From Paenibacillus kobensis NBRC 15729 (GTDB lineage Bacteria > Bacillota > Bacilli > Paenibacillales > Paenibacillaceae): a stretch of DNA of 62,348 nucleotides. Positions within the stretch are counted from its first letter, which is position 1; every line of letters starts with the position of its first letter. Positions 50,706-60,178 of this stretch are shown in pieces. Under the pieces are notes generated by a model. It saw only the letters and a program-made list of their open reading frames with translations, did no database searches and had not been told where the DNA came from. A program made the position numbers and the translations under genes. The stretch covers positions 1 to 62,348 of the forward strand of contig NZ_BILZ01000034.1 of assembly GCF_004000825.1 (NCBI RefSeq), given 5' to 3'.

Positions 50706-51506
50706 ATGAACCATATTTACTATGTGGAATGCGATGCTGCGCACGCGAACAATTTTGTATTCGACATTCCTCAAGGCCATCATTGCTGGCTCCTCGTCTG
50801 CACCAAGACGCCAGCCCAATTCTGGGTCGATGGAGAACTGAAGGAATATCCAGCTCACAGCGCTATTCTCTATCAAGCGAATCAAAAGATTTATTATCGG
50901 GCTTGCTCTGATACGTACATCAATAACTGGATTCGATTCGAATCCGACGAACCTTATATTTCGAAAACCTCTCTGCCTTTCGGCGTTCCGTTTTCTTTGG
51001 ATGATCCCGACTATTGCCACAAGCTATTCGAGCTTCTGGTCATTGAGCATACCTTTAACAGAGACTATAAGAACTCTTCCATTGATAGCTTGCTGCGAAC
51101 GCTGTTCAACAAGCTTTTGGAATCTTATTTTCATAACGGCTTTACGTCCCAATATTACAGTCTGTTAAGACTTCGCTCAGCCATTCAGAATAACCCAAGC
51201 GACTCTTGGACGGTTTCGAAGATGGCGGATATTCTCCGCATTAGCCCAGGTTATTTGCAGATCCTATACAAAAAAAAATTCGGAATTTCCTGCATGGAAG
51301 ATGTCATTAACGGCCGAATTCGACTGGCTAAAGAATACTTGTTTCATGGCACCCAAAGCATCGCGGAAGTCGCTTTTCAATGCGGCTACCACAATGTTGA
51401 ACACTTCTGTCGGCAATTCAAACAAACGACCGGATTCACACCCAAAAAGTTCAAAACTCACGTCACTCATAGAAATGCCTCGCCAGAAGAACCGATACGA
51501 TTCTAA
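50706..51506 (+). CDS. AraC-family transcriptional regulator of module E
   Basis: 266 residues. An N-terminal cupin-like ligand domain (HHCWLLVCTKTPAQFWV, YPAHSAILYQANQKIYY) precedes two helix-turn-helix motifs (VSKMADILRISPGYLQILY; IAEVAFQCGYHNVEHFCRQF) ending TGFTPKKFK. AAGGAGCG supports the start, and a TATAAT lies at 50659-50664. It is convergent with the module E transport genes, whose terminator is 40 bases past its stop. It is the only regulator near that operon, which has no kinase pair of its own. Confidence 0.9.
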   Translation: MNHIYYVECDAAHANNFVFDIPQGHHCWLLVCTKTPAQFWVDGELKEYPAHSAILYQANQKIYYRACSDTYINNWIRFESDEPYISKTSLPFGVPFSLDDPDYCHKLFELLVIEHTFNRDYKNSSIDSLLRTLFNKLLESYFHNGFTSQYYSLLRLRSAIQNNPSDSWTVSKMADILRISPGYLQILYKKKFGISCMEDVINGRIRLAKEYLFHGTQSIAEVAFQCGYHNVEHFCRQFKQTTGFTPKKFKTHVTHRNASPEEPIRF

Positions 51507-51546
51507 TCCTGCTTAGCCGCTTTCCTCCGAGTATGAATTAAAAAAA

Positions 51547-51576
51547 GAGGGATATGTGGAGAATACATATCCCTCA
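51547..51576 (-). terminator. Terminator of the module E operon
   Basis: GAGGGATATGT/ACATATCCCTC is followed by six T then AATTC on the minus strand. It lies 26 bases past the binding-protein stop. Confidence 0.85.
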
Positions 51577-51601
51577 TGGCTATAGGATCTAACCTATACT
51601 A

Positions 51602-53389
51602 TTATTTGCTGGCTAAAGCATCCGCGCGCATTTTAACGATTTTCTGCGCTTTTTCCGTATCCACGGCTAAAACCTCATTCCAACCGAGGCCGGTTACGTC
51701 TTTCTGCATTTTCGTCCACAGCTGGTCGAATTCCCCTTGGTTTTTGGCGAATACCATTTTCCAGGACGTGTTCTTAACATAATCCGAAATCTGGCTGCGT
51801 TTGTCTTTAATGTCGGAAGAATCGGATCCGAGACTCGTATTAATATTCGGCACGATATCGATCATCTTGTTTTTCAAGTAATAATCGGTAGCGTTCGTTG
51901 CATTATAGGTCTGTTGCCAATCCTTCGTCAGAGCCGTCTTATTCGCTTCAAGGGTTGAGTTCCAGTACGTGCTGTTATAGAACTCTCCCGTATCCGGATC
52001 TACAGAAAAATCGCTCATGATCATCGTATTAAGCTTGCTCTGGCCGTCCTGATATCCGCCGCCTCCGTACTGATCCGGAACAGGGGTATTTTTCTGGAAT
52101 GCGGTTTGACCGACCTCGGTCAGCTTGAATTTGCCGTCCGTCGTTTTCTCATAGTTAAAACCTTCGAAGCCGTTCGTATAGTAACGCATTCCTTCCGGAG
52201 AAACGAGCCAGTCCATGAACTCTACGATCCTCTCAGGATTCTTCGCTTTCGAACCGACGGCGAATACTCTGCCGTTTCCGTAGTAAGCATCGCTGGTCTG
52301 AATGATTCGTGAGTCCGCAATCGGAACGGATACGTTGCCGTCGCCGTTTTGGCCTCTCTCAATGGAGTTATAAAAACCTCTTTGCCAGGAGTACCATAAG
52401 AGAAGAACCTGCTTATTGGTCAGTTTTTCGGCGACTTTGTTCCAATCCTGGGATGGAGAGTCGGGATCGACCAATCCCATTTGGTTGGCGTCGAACAAGA
52501 ATTGCAGAATCTTCTTGTACATGCTGTTGTCGTCGATGATCGGCACGATATCGCCCTTCGCGTTCAGTTGGATCGTCGTTGTGCCGTCCGGCTTCTCATA
52601 GCCGTACCAGTTGCTGAGCCAGCGAACGTTTTCCATGGCGCCGGTGCCGCCGTCCCAATCCTTCCACAGGGTGATCGGTACGATCGGCTTTCCGTCCGGG
52701 GTTTTCGGATATTTCTCTTGCATCTGCTTCAGCACGTTCAGAAGATCGTTCAAATTGTTCAGCTTTGGAGCCCCTACACCCTTATAGTAATCCCATGGCA
52801 TAATCGGGCTGGAGTAAGGAATTTCTTCCGAGAAGGTCGTAGGCGAAGTGTCCGCTTCGAACGTCGGCATCGCATAAATCTTGCCTTCCGGATTCACTTT
52901 ATCGAAGGCGGCATTGAACGGTTTGAAATGATTGTCTACGTATTTGGACAAGTAGGTCGTATTTTTGAGCTTATCCGTCAAATCCATGACCAGTCCGGCC
53001 GGAATCAGTTCTTCTAACTGACTGTTATCCACAATGAGAAGATCACCAAGATCTCCCGCAGCCGATCTTGTCTTGTACAGCTGGTCGCCGGCTACCTGAG
53101 GAGCGAGAATGTTCAACGTAATGTTAAACTTGTCCTTAATTAACTTGCCGTACCACCCCGTCTGCTCCCCTTGATAGTTCGCCGCATTGTCAAACACGGT
53201 AATGGTAAGCGGCTTACTGTGATCGATCCCGGATGCAGAAGCTCCCGTATTGGAGCTTGTCGGCTCGCCGGATGACGTCGACTTATCGTCGGATCCGCTA
53301 TTACACCCGGCTATTGCGACTGACACTAAGAGAAGACCTGCCACCGACGCCAACATGGATTTCTTTCCTGATTTTCCAATATTGATCAT
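51602..53389 (-). CDS. Extracellular solute-binding lipoprotein, LplA/YtcQ type
   Basis: 595 residues from the ATG at 53389, preceded by GGGGGGATT. The upstream in-frame start at 53404 lies inside that ribosome site. The lipoprotein signal ends in AIAGC-NSGSDD, followed by a Ser/Thr linker and the large binding fold typical of Lpl-type proteins (AAGDLGDLLIVDNSQLEEL, YAMPTFEADT, LVSPEGMRYYTNG). It is the last gene of module E, after both permeases. The order permease-permease-binding protein matches module A. Confidence 0.92.
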   Translation of the reverse strand: MINIGKSGKKSMLASVAGLLLVSVAIAGCNSGSDDKSTSSGEPTSSNTGASASGIDHSKPLTITVFDNAANYQGEQTGWYGKLIKDKFNITLNILAPQVAGDQLYKTRSAAGDLGDLLIVDNSQLEELIPAGLVMDLTDKLKNTTYLSKYVDNHFKPFNAAFDKVNPEGKIYAMPTFEADTSPTTFSEEIPYSSPIMPWDYYKGVGAPKLNNLNDLLNVLKQMQEKYPKTPDGKPIVPITLWKDWDGGTGAMENVRWLSNWYGYEKPDGTTTIQLNAKGDIVPIIDDNSMYKKILQFLFDANQMGLVDPDSPSQDWNKVAEKLTNKQVLLLWYSWQRGFYNSIERGQNGDGNVSVPIADSRIIQTSDAYYGNGRVFAVGSKAKNPERIVEFMDWLVSPEGMRYYTNGFEGFNYEKTTDGKFKLTEVGQTAFQKNTPVPDQYGGGGYQDGQSKLNTMIMSDFSVDPDTGEFYNSTYWNSTLEANKTALTKDWQQTYNATNATDYYLKNKMIDIVPNINTSLGSDSSDIKDKRSQISDYVKNTSWKMVFAKNQGEFDQLWTKMQKDVTGLGWNEVLAVDTEKAQKIVKMRADALASK

Positions 53390-53452
53390 TCGTAATCCCC
53401 CCAAGATTCTATCAGAGTTGATCTAAACGGTGAAACTATTATAATGGCGCAA

Positions 53453-54358
53453 TCAACCTTTCACTGCACCGATCATAATCCCCTTGACGAAGAACCGTTG
53501 GAATATTGGATAGATCAGCAAAATAGGCGCGACGACAATAACGGTTACCGTCATCCGGATGGAAGTCGTCGTCTGCTTGGTCGCAAGACTGGTTAAGGCC
53601 GTAGAACCGGCATTTTGCAGATTGACCATTGTCGATAACGAGCTTGCCTGATTGATGTAGTTGTAGAGAATAAACTGCAAACTATAGAGTTTGCTGTCTG
53701 TCATCAACAACAACGTATCTTGGAACGAATTCCACTGGTCTACCGCCGCGAATATGGCAACCGTCGCCAATATCGGCTTGCATATCGGCAGCATGATCCT
53801 AAAGAAGACCGTCATCGTCCCGGCGCCATCGATGCTGGCCGCCTGTTGCAATTCCTTCGGCGTCGATTCTACGAATGTCTTGACCAAGATGATAAAAAAG
53901 GGAGCGACGATGGTCGGCAGAATATAGGCCAAAAAATTGTTTGTTAGATGAAGGGATCTCATGGTCAAATACCACGGAATGATCCCCGCATTAAAAAACA
54001 TCGTTATAACCGTGAATCGATACCAAAATTTCCGTTTCCACATATCCTCCTGGGAGAACATGAAGCCGAGAAAAGCCGAAGCCCCTACCGTTAGAGTCGT
54101 TCCGATCACCGTTCTTCCCAAGGATATGAGAGCAGCGTCCCAAAGTCCCGGTATTTTGAACACATCTACATAGTTCTGAAAGTGGATGTGTTTCGGAAAA
54201 AACGACACATCGCCTCTAGCGCTAATATCGTTAGCGCTAATGGTATTAATGATGATGGTGTAGAACGGAAACAGACAGACGAGAGCGAACAAGGAAAACA
54301 AAGTATAAACCAATACGGATATCAATTTGTCGGTTGTTCCTAGCCGGTAGGTCCTCAT
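53453..54358 (-). CDS. Carbohydrate ABC transporter permease, YtcP/LplC type
   Basis: 301 residues and six helices. The EAA loop is LQQAASIDGAGTMTVFFRIMLPI. The family ending is FVKGIMIGAVKG. It overlaps the LplB-type gene by four bases and is followed 63 bases later by the binding-protein gene. Confidence 0.92.
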   Translation of the reverse strand: MRTYRLGTTDKLISVLVYTLFSLFALVCLFPFYTIIINTISANDISARGDVSFFPKHIHFQNYVDVFKIPGLWDAALISLGRTVIGTTLTVGASAFLGFMFSQEDMWKRKFWYRFTVITMFFNAGIIPWYLTMRSLHLTNNFLAYILPTIVAPFFIILVKTFVESTPKELQQAASIDGAGTMTVFFRIMLPICKPILATVAIFAAVDQWNSFQDTLLLMTDSKLYSLQFILYNYINQASSLSTMVNLQNAGSTALTSLATKQTTTSIRMTVTVIVVAPILLIYPIFQRFFVKGIMIGAVKG

Positions 54359-55272
54359 ACGATACTCTCTCCTCTTGTCAATTTGGATAACCCGTTCACT
54401 GAGAAGAGAAGAACGACACTAATCAAGCTCTTAAGCATGCTGACCGCGACGGACACAGAGTAACTGCCGCCACCCATTGCCAGGTTGTACACGTACAAGT
54501 CCAGAACCTGAATGTGTTCCTTATTAAATGCATTCTGGAATACGAAGTATTGCTCAAGGCCATTGTTCAGGAAACTTGCGATTTGCAACATCAACAGTAC
54601 GAAATAGGTTGGGAGCATGCTCGGCAATACCACATGCCGTATCACCTGCATTCTCGTTGCGCCGTCTACATGGGCAGCTTCATAAAGCGAATCGTCAATT
54701 CCCATAATCGCTGCGATATATAGGATGGCCGACCAACCCAAAGCCTTCCATGTGGTCCACATCCACATCGTCAACCACACATGGTCCGACTTTTGCAGGA
54801 ATAGAATCGGAGAATCGATCCATCCCAATTCGTTCAACAATCCGTTGATGATCCCTTCACTGGAGAACATGGAGAACGCCAGCGAATAGACCAGAACCCA
54901 ACTTATAAAATTCGGAAGAGTGGTGACCGTCTGAATGAACTTCCGAAACCGGACAGCTTTGATCTCGGTCAGGAAGATTGCAAAAATCATAGGAAGCCAA
55001 GAAAAGAGCAAAGTCATGCCGCTCATGCCGAACGTGTTCTTGATGACCTGAAGCAACTGATCGATTTTGACCTGATTCTCTACCAAGGAATGAAACCACT
55101 TGAAACCAACGAACTCAGAACGGGATAGAGGAATGGGCGGCTTATAGTCGAAGAAAGCATAAACCCATCCGTAAAGCGGATAATAAGCGAAGATACCGAG
55201 TAGAATCATAAAAGGAAGGATATAAAGAAATTTCCGAACGGACAACCTTTTCAAGCTGCTGCTGTTTTTCAT
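54355..55272 (-). CDS. Carbohydrate ABC transporter permease, LplB type
   Basis: 305 residues from the ATG at 55272, preceded by AAAGGTGATG. The frame extends to 55317 but has no ribosome site there. The first helix is FLYILPFMILLGIFAYYPLYG. The EAA loop is YEAAHVDGATRMQVIRHVVLPSM. A gap of 190 bases separates it from the GH36 gene upstream, large enough for a promoter of its own. A cre-like site lies in that gap. Confidence 0.91.
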   Translation of the reverse strand: MKNSSSLKRLSVRKFLYILPFMILLGIFAYYPLYGWVYAFFDYKPPIPLSRSEFVGFKWFHSLVENQVKIDQLLQVIKNTFGMSGMTLLFSWLPMIFAIFLTEIKAVRFRKFIQTVTTLPNFISWVLVYSLAFSMFSSEGIINGLLNELGWIDSPILFLQKSDHVWLTMWMWTTWKALGWSAILYIAAIMGIDDSLYEAAHVDGATRMQVIRHVVLPSMLPTYFVLLMLQIASFLNNGLEQYFVFQNAFNKEHIQVLDLYVYNLAMGGGSYSVSVAVSMLKSLISVVLLFSVNGLSKLTRGESIV

Positions 55273-55376
55273 ATGCACCGCATCACCTTTCAAACTTTTT
55301 GGCAATGTATCGTCCATACAAATTCACTAACAAAAATTGAACTTTTCTTCTCTCTTATCCAAGGAGCCCAAACTAG

Positions 55377-55390
55377 TGACAGCGTTTACA
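55377..55390 (-). promoter_or_regulatory. cre-like site upstream of the module E permease genes
   Basis: On the minus strand TGTAAACGCTGTCA fits the CcpA consensus TGWAANCGNTNWCA at all positions. It lies about 105 bases upstream of the LplB-type start. Confidence 0.55.
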
Positions 55391-55462
55391 TATTGAGATC
55401 ATATGTTATTACCGCATTCAAAACAATGATGTATCCAAAGCGAAAATTGATCTATCATTATA

Positions 55463-57574
55463 TTAAGAAGATTTCAACCATACAGCGGTTGCTGTGAAAT
55501 TCCCTCTTACACGAAACGAGAGCATACCGTGCTTCATCTCGACATCACCGTTGCTATCAGAATAAATACTCTCAATATGGAACGGAGCAGTCGCTGGCAA
55601 TTCGATGTCCACACGCTCCGGCAGTGCTCCGCCAAAGGTATGAAAGATCGCAACCCCCTTCGTCGCTTCATCATTCATTCGCACCATGCATTGCCAGCCA
55701 AGAGGGCTGCGGTAGCTATCGATCGGAGTCCCGTATCGATAACTGATCCCCTCCTTAATAAGGTCTGCTATTCGTTGATAAAAGCTTATGCCCTCTTCAA
55801 CGACTCGCCATTGTTCAACATTCAAGTCACAAACGTCTCCGGAAAGGCACATTCGGCCTAGAAACGTATTCGCGATCGAATAACGCAGCCTGGCTATCGT
55901 ATCATCCTTGCGCAAAACGGCCCAAATCTGGCTTTGTCTTGGCAAAATAACGCGATGCATATTCGCGGCAATGATCGGAATTTCAAGCTCTTCATGGGCA
56001 TCCGAGAATGAAGCCATGGACGTAATGCCCATCATCGAGGGCTCCAATCTATGCCCGCCCGACGAACAGTTCTCAATCACAAGATGAGGAAGCTCCCTCT
56101 TGATTCGCTTTATGAAATCTTGAACCGCTTCCAAATGCAGGCGCAATCCCTCGCCAAGCGACTCGGCTCCGTCACAGCCAATCCCTATCGTTTCATTGTA
56201 ATCGATCTTCAAATATCCGAAATCGTAACGTTTAAGGAACTGAATCACTTTCTCCGATAAATAATCGATTACGAATGGATCACGAAAATTCCAGAACCTT
56301 CTTTGCCCCGAAGTTATCGGAATACCGTCCCTTTGCAGCAAATGCTCTTTCCAATGATAGGCGTCGGCAAGCGGACCGCAGGTTTCCAGTTCGAACCAAA
56401 TGCCTGGGATCATACCGCATTTTTTTATTTCATTTACCGTTGCCTCGAGTCCTGAAGGGAATAACTCAGGTGAAATCACCCAGTCCCCCACATTCCCCAC
56501 CCAGCCTTTTCCTTTCGCTGCATACCAGCCTGCATCGATAACAAAGTATTCAATGGGCAAGCCTTCTAACTGCCGGGCAATTCGAACGAGATTGTCATGG
56601 GATGGCTCACCCCATGTCGTACAAAATTCATTGAATACAATAGGCAACTTTTCTTCGCGCTCAGGAAGGCCGGTTAGTGCCCGGGCTTGCAGCTGCGTAA
56701 GTCTCTGCGATACGTTATCGATATCTCCCTCGGCGACGGTCAAGTATGCGGACGGGGTGGAGAACCTTTCTTTCGGTTCGAGTCGCTTTACCCAATGTCC
56801 GAACTCGCGGTCTGCCAATCCGCCTGACAGACAGAGAGCGTTATCCCGTCTATAGACTTCCATTTGCCATGAGGCCGGATGAGCTAGCTGCGCCGCCCAA
56901 ATGACCTGCCGAGTCTTATCTTCAATGGCCACAAAAGGGAAAAAACCGCGTACGGGCATCGATCCGGCTTGGCCGAAGCGTTCGCTGTTCACCCCGTGTT
57001 TGGACCAGGATGGTTCCAGCTGAAGCTCTTCTATCGTACGAGACTCCAACCTTCCTTCCGTGCTCCACTTACTTCTCATTCGATGCATAAGAAGAGTATG
57101 GGGAGCATCCCCTTGGTCGAATGGAGTGATTCCCCCGATCGAGAAGCTGGAGATCATCTCCAGCTGTACGCTCTCCCGGCTGTCGTTCATCATGACCGTT
57201 TGCGATTCCAACGCAGCGCAGCCTTTAAAGAAGCTCAATTTATGCTCCAGTTCAAGCCCAAGGATATGCTCATGACCGAATCTCGAGACGACGAACTGAT
57301 CCCCGGCTTCATTGCTCAGCACCACTTGCTGCTTCATCCGGAAATGGGATACCGACGCGGAGTTCCTCATCGTTATCCCTTGCGCGAACCCGCCGGAATA
57401 ATCATCGCCAATCAGCTTTATTTGCACTAATGGATCTATAGCGTATATTTTTTCGGAGGATACCTGCTCGACTAACGTGCTTGGTATAAGAGTCAATCCG
57501 ACTTGCCCATTGATCGGTTCCTTCCAATATTGAACAGCAATGTCCCCAAATATAAAGCTAGAGTATAATTCCAT
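55463..57574 (-). CDS. Glycoside hydrolase family 36 alpha-galactosidase-like enzyme
   Basis: 703 residues with no signal peptide. An N-terminal beta-supersandwich precedes the barrel, which has the GH36 substrate-contact segments FVIDAGWY and GIWFELE, the nucleophile in YLKIDYNE (about D458), ENCSSGGHR, and the acid/base candidate in ASFSDAHEEL (about D525). TTAGGAG supports the start. It lies 119 bases after the aldo/keto reductase. Alpha-galactosidase is the usual activity. Alpha-N-acetylgalactosaminidase or another terminal alpha-glycosidase is possible. Confidence 0.9.
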   Translation of the reverse strand: MELYSSFIFGDIAVQYWKEPINGQVGLTLIPSTLVEQVSSEKIYAIDPLVQIKLIGDDYSGGFAQGITMRNSASVSHFRMKQQVVLSNEAGDQFVVSRFGHEHILGLELEHKLSFFKGCAALESQTVMMNDSRESVQLEMISSFSIGGITPFDQGDAPHTLLMHRMRSKWSTEGRLESRTIEELQLEPSWSKHGVNSERFGQAGSMPVRGFFPFVAIEDKTRQVIWAAQLAHPASWQMEVYRRDNALCLSGGLADREFGHWVKRLEPKERFSTPSAYLTVAEGDIDNVSQRLTQLQARALTGLPEREEKLPIVFNEFCTTWGEPSHDNLVRIARQLEGLPIEYFVIDAGWYAAKGKGWVGNVGDWVISPELFPSGLEATVNEIKKCGMIPGIWFELETCGPLADAYHWKEHLLQRDGIPITSGQRRFWNFRDPFVIDYLSEKVIQFLKRYDFGYLKIDYNETIGIGCDGAESLGEGLRLHLEAVQDFIKRIKRELPHLVIENCSSGGHRLEPSMMGITSMASFSDAHEELEIPIIAANMHRVILPRQSQIWAVLRKDDTIARLRYSIANTFLGRMCLSGDVCDLNVEQWRVVEEGISFYQRIADLIKEGISYRYGTPIDSYRSPLGWQCMVRMNDEATKGVAIFHTFGGALPERVDIELPATAPFHIESIYSDSNGDVEMKHGMLSFRVRGNFTATAVWLKSS

Positions 57575-57693
57575 CCATATGCGCTCCTAATAACCTCGAG
57601 AAAGCCCCGAATACAGCTTTCTCGTAGCACGTATTTACTATCGTTGATTCCGATTCCGAATTACTGATTAGTCCGATAACGCCGGACAGCTCA

Positions 57694-58638
57694 TTAGACA
57701 ATTAGATTTCCGTTGTACCGAGGCAACCCGCTGACCCAAGTTCGCCCCTGAACAGGCTTCAGCGCTTCCAGAACGTCGTTCAATAGTTCTTCGTCCATCG
57801 GCTCATCGATCCATCGGGCATTGCGGATAATATTGTCCGGATTTGCCGTACTCACTAACGTCGTCGGAATTCGATCGTTGCTCGTCGAGAATTGGACCGC
57901 CAACTTCGCGATATCCGCTTTACGCGATTCCGCTAACTTCGCGGCTCGAAGACAAGCTTCTTTGAGTTCTTGGCTCGCCGGATGCCAATCAGGCGTTCCT
58001 CGTGTGCTGAGCAGTCCCATCGAGAGCGGAGAAGCATTGACGAGACCTATGCCGCTTCGTTCCAACAACGGAAGCAATCTCAGCAAGGAACTATCGTTCA
58101 GACTATAATGGCAATAGGAGATAATCACGTCGACTTCAAATTGCGGAAGCATTTGCTCGAATAGCGCGAGCGGCAATCCGCAGATGCCGGAGAATCGGAT
58201 TTTCCCTTGCTCCTTCAGATGGTTCAGCGCGGGAATCGCTTCCTCCAGAATGATCCGCGGATCGACGAATTCGATGTCGTGCAGGAACAAGATATCGACA
58301 TAGTCCGTATTCAGCCGGCCCAGGCTCTCCTCTAAGCTCGATTCGATTCTCGCCGCAGAGAAATCGAACGTATCGACACCGTAACGCCCCGCTTTGGTAG
58401 ATAAATAAAACCGATCACGGTTCGTCTCGGCGATTGCCTTGCCCAGAACGATCTCCGCTTTCGTCGCTCCGTAATAAGGCGAGACGTCGATATAGTTGAT
58501 CCCTGCGTCAAGTGCCGCATGTACGGTACGAACGGCGTCTCCGTCATCTGTCGGCCGAAAGACGGACCCAAGGGAGGACGCGCCGAAGCTAAGGGTCGAA
58601 ACTTCCAATCCTGTTCTTCCAAGAATGCGATATTTCAT
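57694..58638 (-). CDS. Aldo/keto reductase, L-fucose/L-galactose dehydrogenase-like
   Basis: 314 residues. The AKR tetrad is visible as D51 and Y55 or Y56 (DVSPYYG), K82 (STKAG) and H120 (LFLHDIE). The N-terminus YRILGRTGLEVSTLSFGASSLG and the C-terminus resemble D-threo-aldose/L-fucose and L-galactose dehydrogenases. It would oxidise a free aldose to its lactone with NAD(P)+. It starts 7 bases after the lactonase-like gene, and GGAGTGAAA is its ribosome site. The pairing strongly supports sugar oxidation followed by lactone opening. Confidence 0.85.
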   Translation of the reverse strand: MKYRILGRTGLEVSTLSFGASSLGSVFRPTDDGDAVRTVHAALDAGINYIDVSPYYGATKAEIVLGKAIAETNRDRFYLSTKAGRYGVDTFDFSAARIESSLEESLGRLNTDYVDILFLHDIEFVDPRIILEEAIPALNHLKEQGKIRFSGICGLPLALFEQMLPQFEVDVIISYCHYSLNDSSLLRLLPLLERSGIGLVNASPLSMGLLSTRGTPDWHPASQELKEACLRAAKLAESRKADIAKLAVQFSTSNDRIPTTLVSTANPDNIIRNARWIDEPMDEELLNDVLEALKPVQGRTWVSGLPRYNGNLIV

Positions 58639-58645
58639 CGTCGTT

Positions 58646-59485
58646 TCACTCCGTCCTCAGCTTATAAAATTTCATAGCATTGTCCCCATATAGCTTCGCG
58701 CGCTCCGGCTCTCCCCAAGCTTCCGGAATCGAAGATTCGAGTACGTTCACCACGTCATCATAGCTCGCAGCGAGCAAACAAACGGGCCAATCCGTGCCGA
58801 ACAACACCCGCTCCGCTCCGAAGACACGAACGACATGCGCAACGTACGCTTTAAAATGATCCGGCTCCCAAGCCGCGTGATCCGCTTCCGTGACCATGCC
58901 GGAAATTTTGCAATAGATGTTCCGATGCTTGGCCGCCTGCTCGATCTGAGACGCCCATGGCTCGAAAATCTGCTCCGAGATACACGGCTTGCCGATATGA
59001 TCGATGACGCCCCGGAGGCCCGGAACGGCTTCGAGGAGCGCGCTAAGTACCTCCAACTGGCTTGATTTTACAAGCAAATCGACGGGAACATCCATAGCCG
59101 CATATTCCTGAAGCGCTTTCAAGAAAGCCGGCTCCAGCACACGGTTCGCATCGGGCATGTCTTGGATCATGATTCGGAACCCGACGAATTTCGGATGTTT
59201 GCGGTATCTCTCGAATTGCTCTCGATGGGAGGGATCGAACAGGTCCAACCAACCGACCACGCCGAGAATCGATTCGGATCGGTCAGCCAACGCGAACAAG
59301 TACTCCGTCTCCTCCGCCGTAGGGGCGGCTTGAACGACGATTGTTCCGTTCAGGTTGTGCCGCTCCAGGTGAGCTTTCAAATCATCCGGCAAGTAGTCCC
59401 GGTATAGTACCGGCAATTCGGGCGTAATCCACCCGTAATCTGAACGGGACATCGACCAATAATGCTGATGGGCATCGATTCTCAT
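58646..59485 (-). CDS. Amidohydrolase-2 family lactonase, fuconolactonase-like
   Basis: 279 residues. The metal-site and family motifs are MRIDAHQHYW (H6, H8) at the N-terminus, VIDHIGKP in the middle and FGTDWPVC near the C-terminus. The family (COG3618) includes L-fucono- and L-rhamnono-lactonases. GAGAGGAGAG supports the start. It is the first gene of module E, followed by the AKR and GH36 genes, so it probably hydrolyses the lactone made by the AKR. A dehydratase and aldolase to complete a non-phosphorylating pathway are not in the window. Confidence 0.85.
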   Translation of the reverse strand: MRIDAHQHYWSMSRSDYGWITPELPVLYRDYLPDDLKAHLERHNLNGTIVVQAAPTAEETEYLFALADRSESILGVVGWLDLFDPSHREQFERYRKHPKFVGFRIMIQDMPDANRVLEPAFLKALQEYAAMDVPVDLLVKSSQLEVLSALLEAVPGLRGVIDHIGKPCISEQIFEPWASQIEQAAKHRNIYCKISGMVTEADHAAWEPDHFKAYVAHVVRVFGAERVLFGTDWPVCLLAASYDDVVNVLESSIPEAWGEPERAKLYGDNAMKFYKLRTE

Positions 59486-60178
59486 CCGAAGCTCTCTCCT
59501 CTCTGTTTGAACTTTATTTTACCCGCAGAATCGGAAAATGAAATGGCTGGGAATTGCGTATTTATATCCGAATTTGATATTTTAGGAGGCATACTCATCC
59601 ATTGAAGGCTGACCGCACTAATACCTAACGCACGTACTTGAAAATGCCGATAATGGCGATTGGATGAACACGCCAAAAAAAAGTTCGTGACTCAAACGTT
59701 ATTGTTATCGGTAATGATAATATTAAAACATAAGAGTGGAACAATGCTCCAATTTTACTATAAACGGTTCAAGCTATTTGTTCAGACTCTAGCTCGCTGG
59801 CTTCTCGTAAAGCTGCACTTAATCTATAAGCCCAACAGACCAACAAAAAAAAACCTGGAGGTAATAGTCTCTCCAGGCCCAAAACATCTATCGGTCTCTT
59901 ATTTTATCATTAAGTTCTTTACCACAATGCGACGATTTCGTCCAATTCTCTTCATCAAGCATAAACAACTTGAAATAGCTCGATCTCTTAGTCTCGAATG
60001 CCTTCTTAGTTCTTAAAATTTGTAAATCGTCACTACGAACACTGATATTTCTTCAACACCTTTATCTTCAATTATCCCCGCATTAACTTCTAATTAAATG
60101 ATTCAAGTCGAATCTGAATAAACGTAGTAACACTCTGCGTTGTCATCTTTTGATAAATTCTTAGGAATATAGGCATTT
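59486..60178. other. Gene-poor, AT-rich interval upstream of module E
   Basis: The left part should hold the module E promoter. A frame of 59660-60016 on the plus strand lacks family features and a convincing ribosome site. A minus-strand fragment that ends at 59888 and the terminator at 59844-59878 suggest a lost gene. The rest looks like non-coding DNA. Confidence 0.5.
59844..59878 (-). terminator. Terminator with no intact gene upstream
   Basis: CCTGGAG/CTCCAGG is followed by nine T on the minus strand. It sits ten bases past a stop codon (59888) that closes an open stretch of about 50 codons without a recognisable start. Confidence 0.7.

Noticed and set aside
59660-60016. 118-codon plus-strand frame
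   Set aside because: It has no ribosome site or family resemblance, and it runs through a terminator of the other strand.
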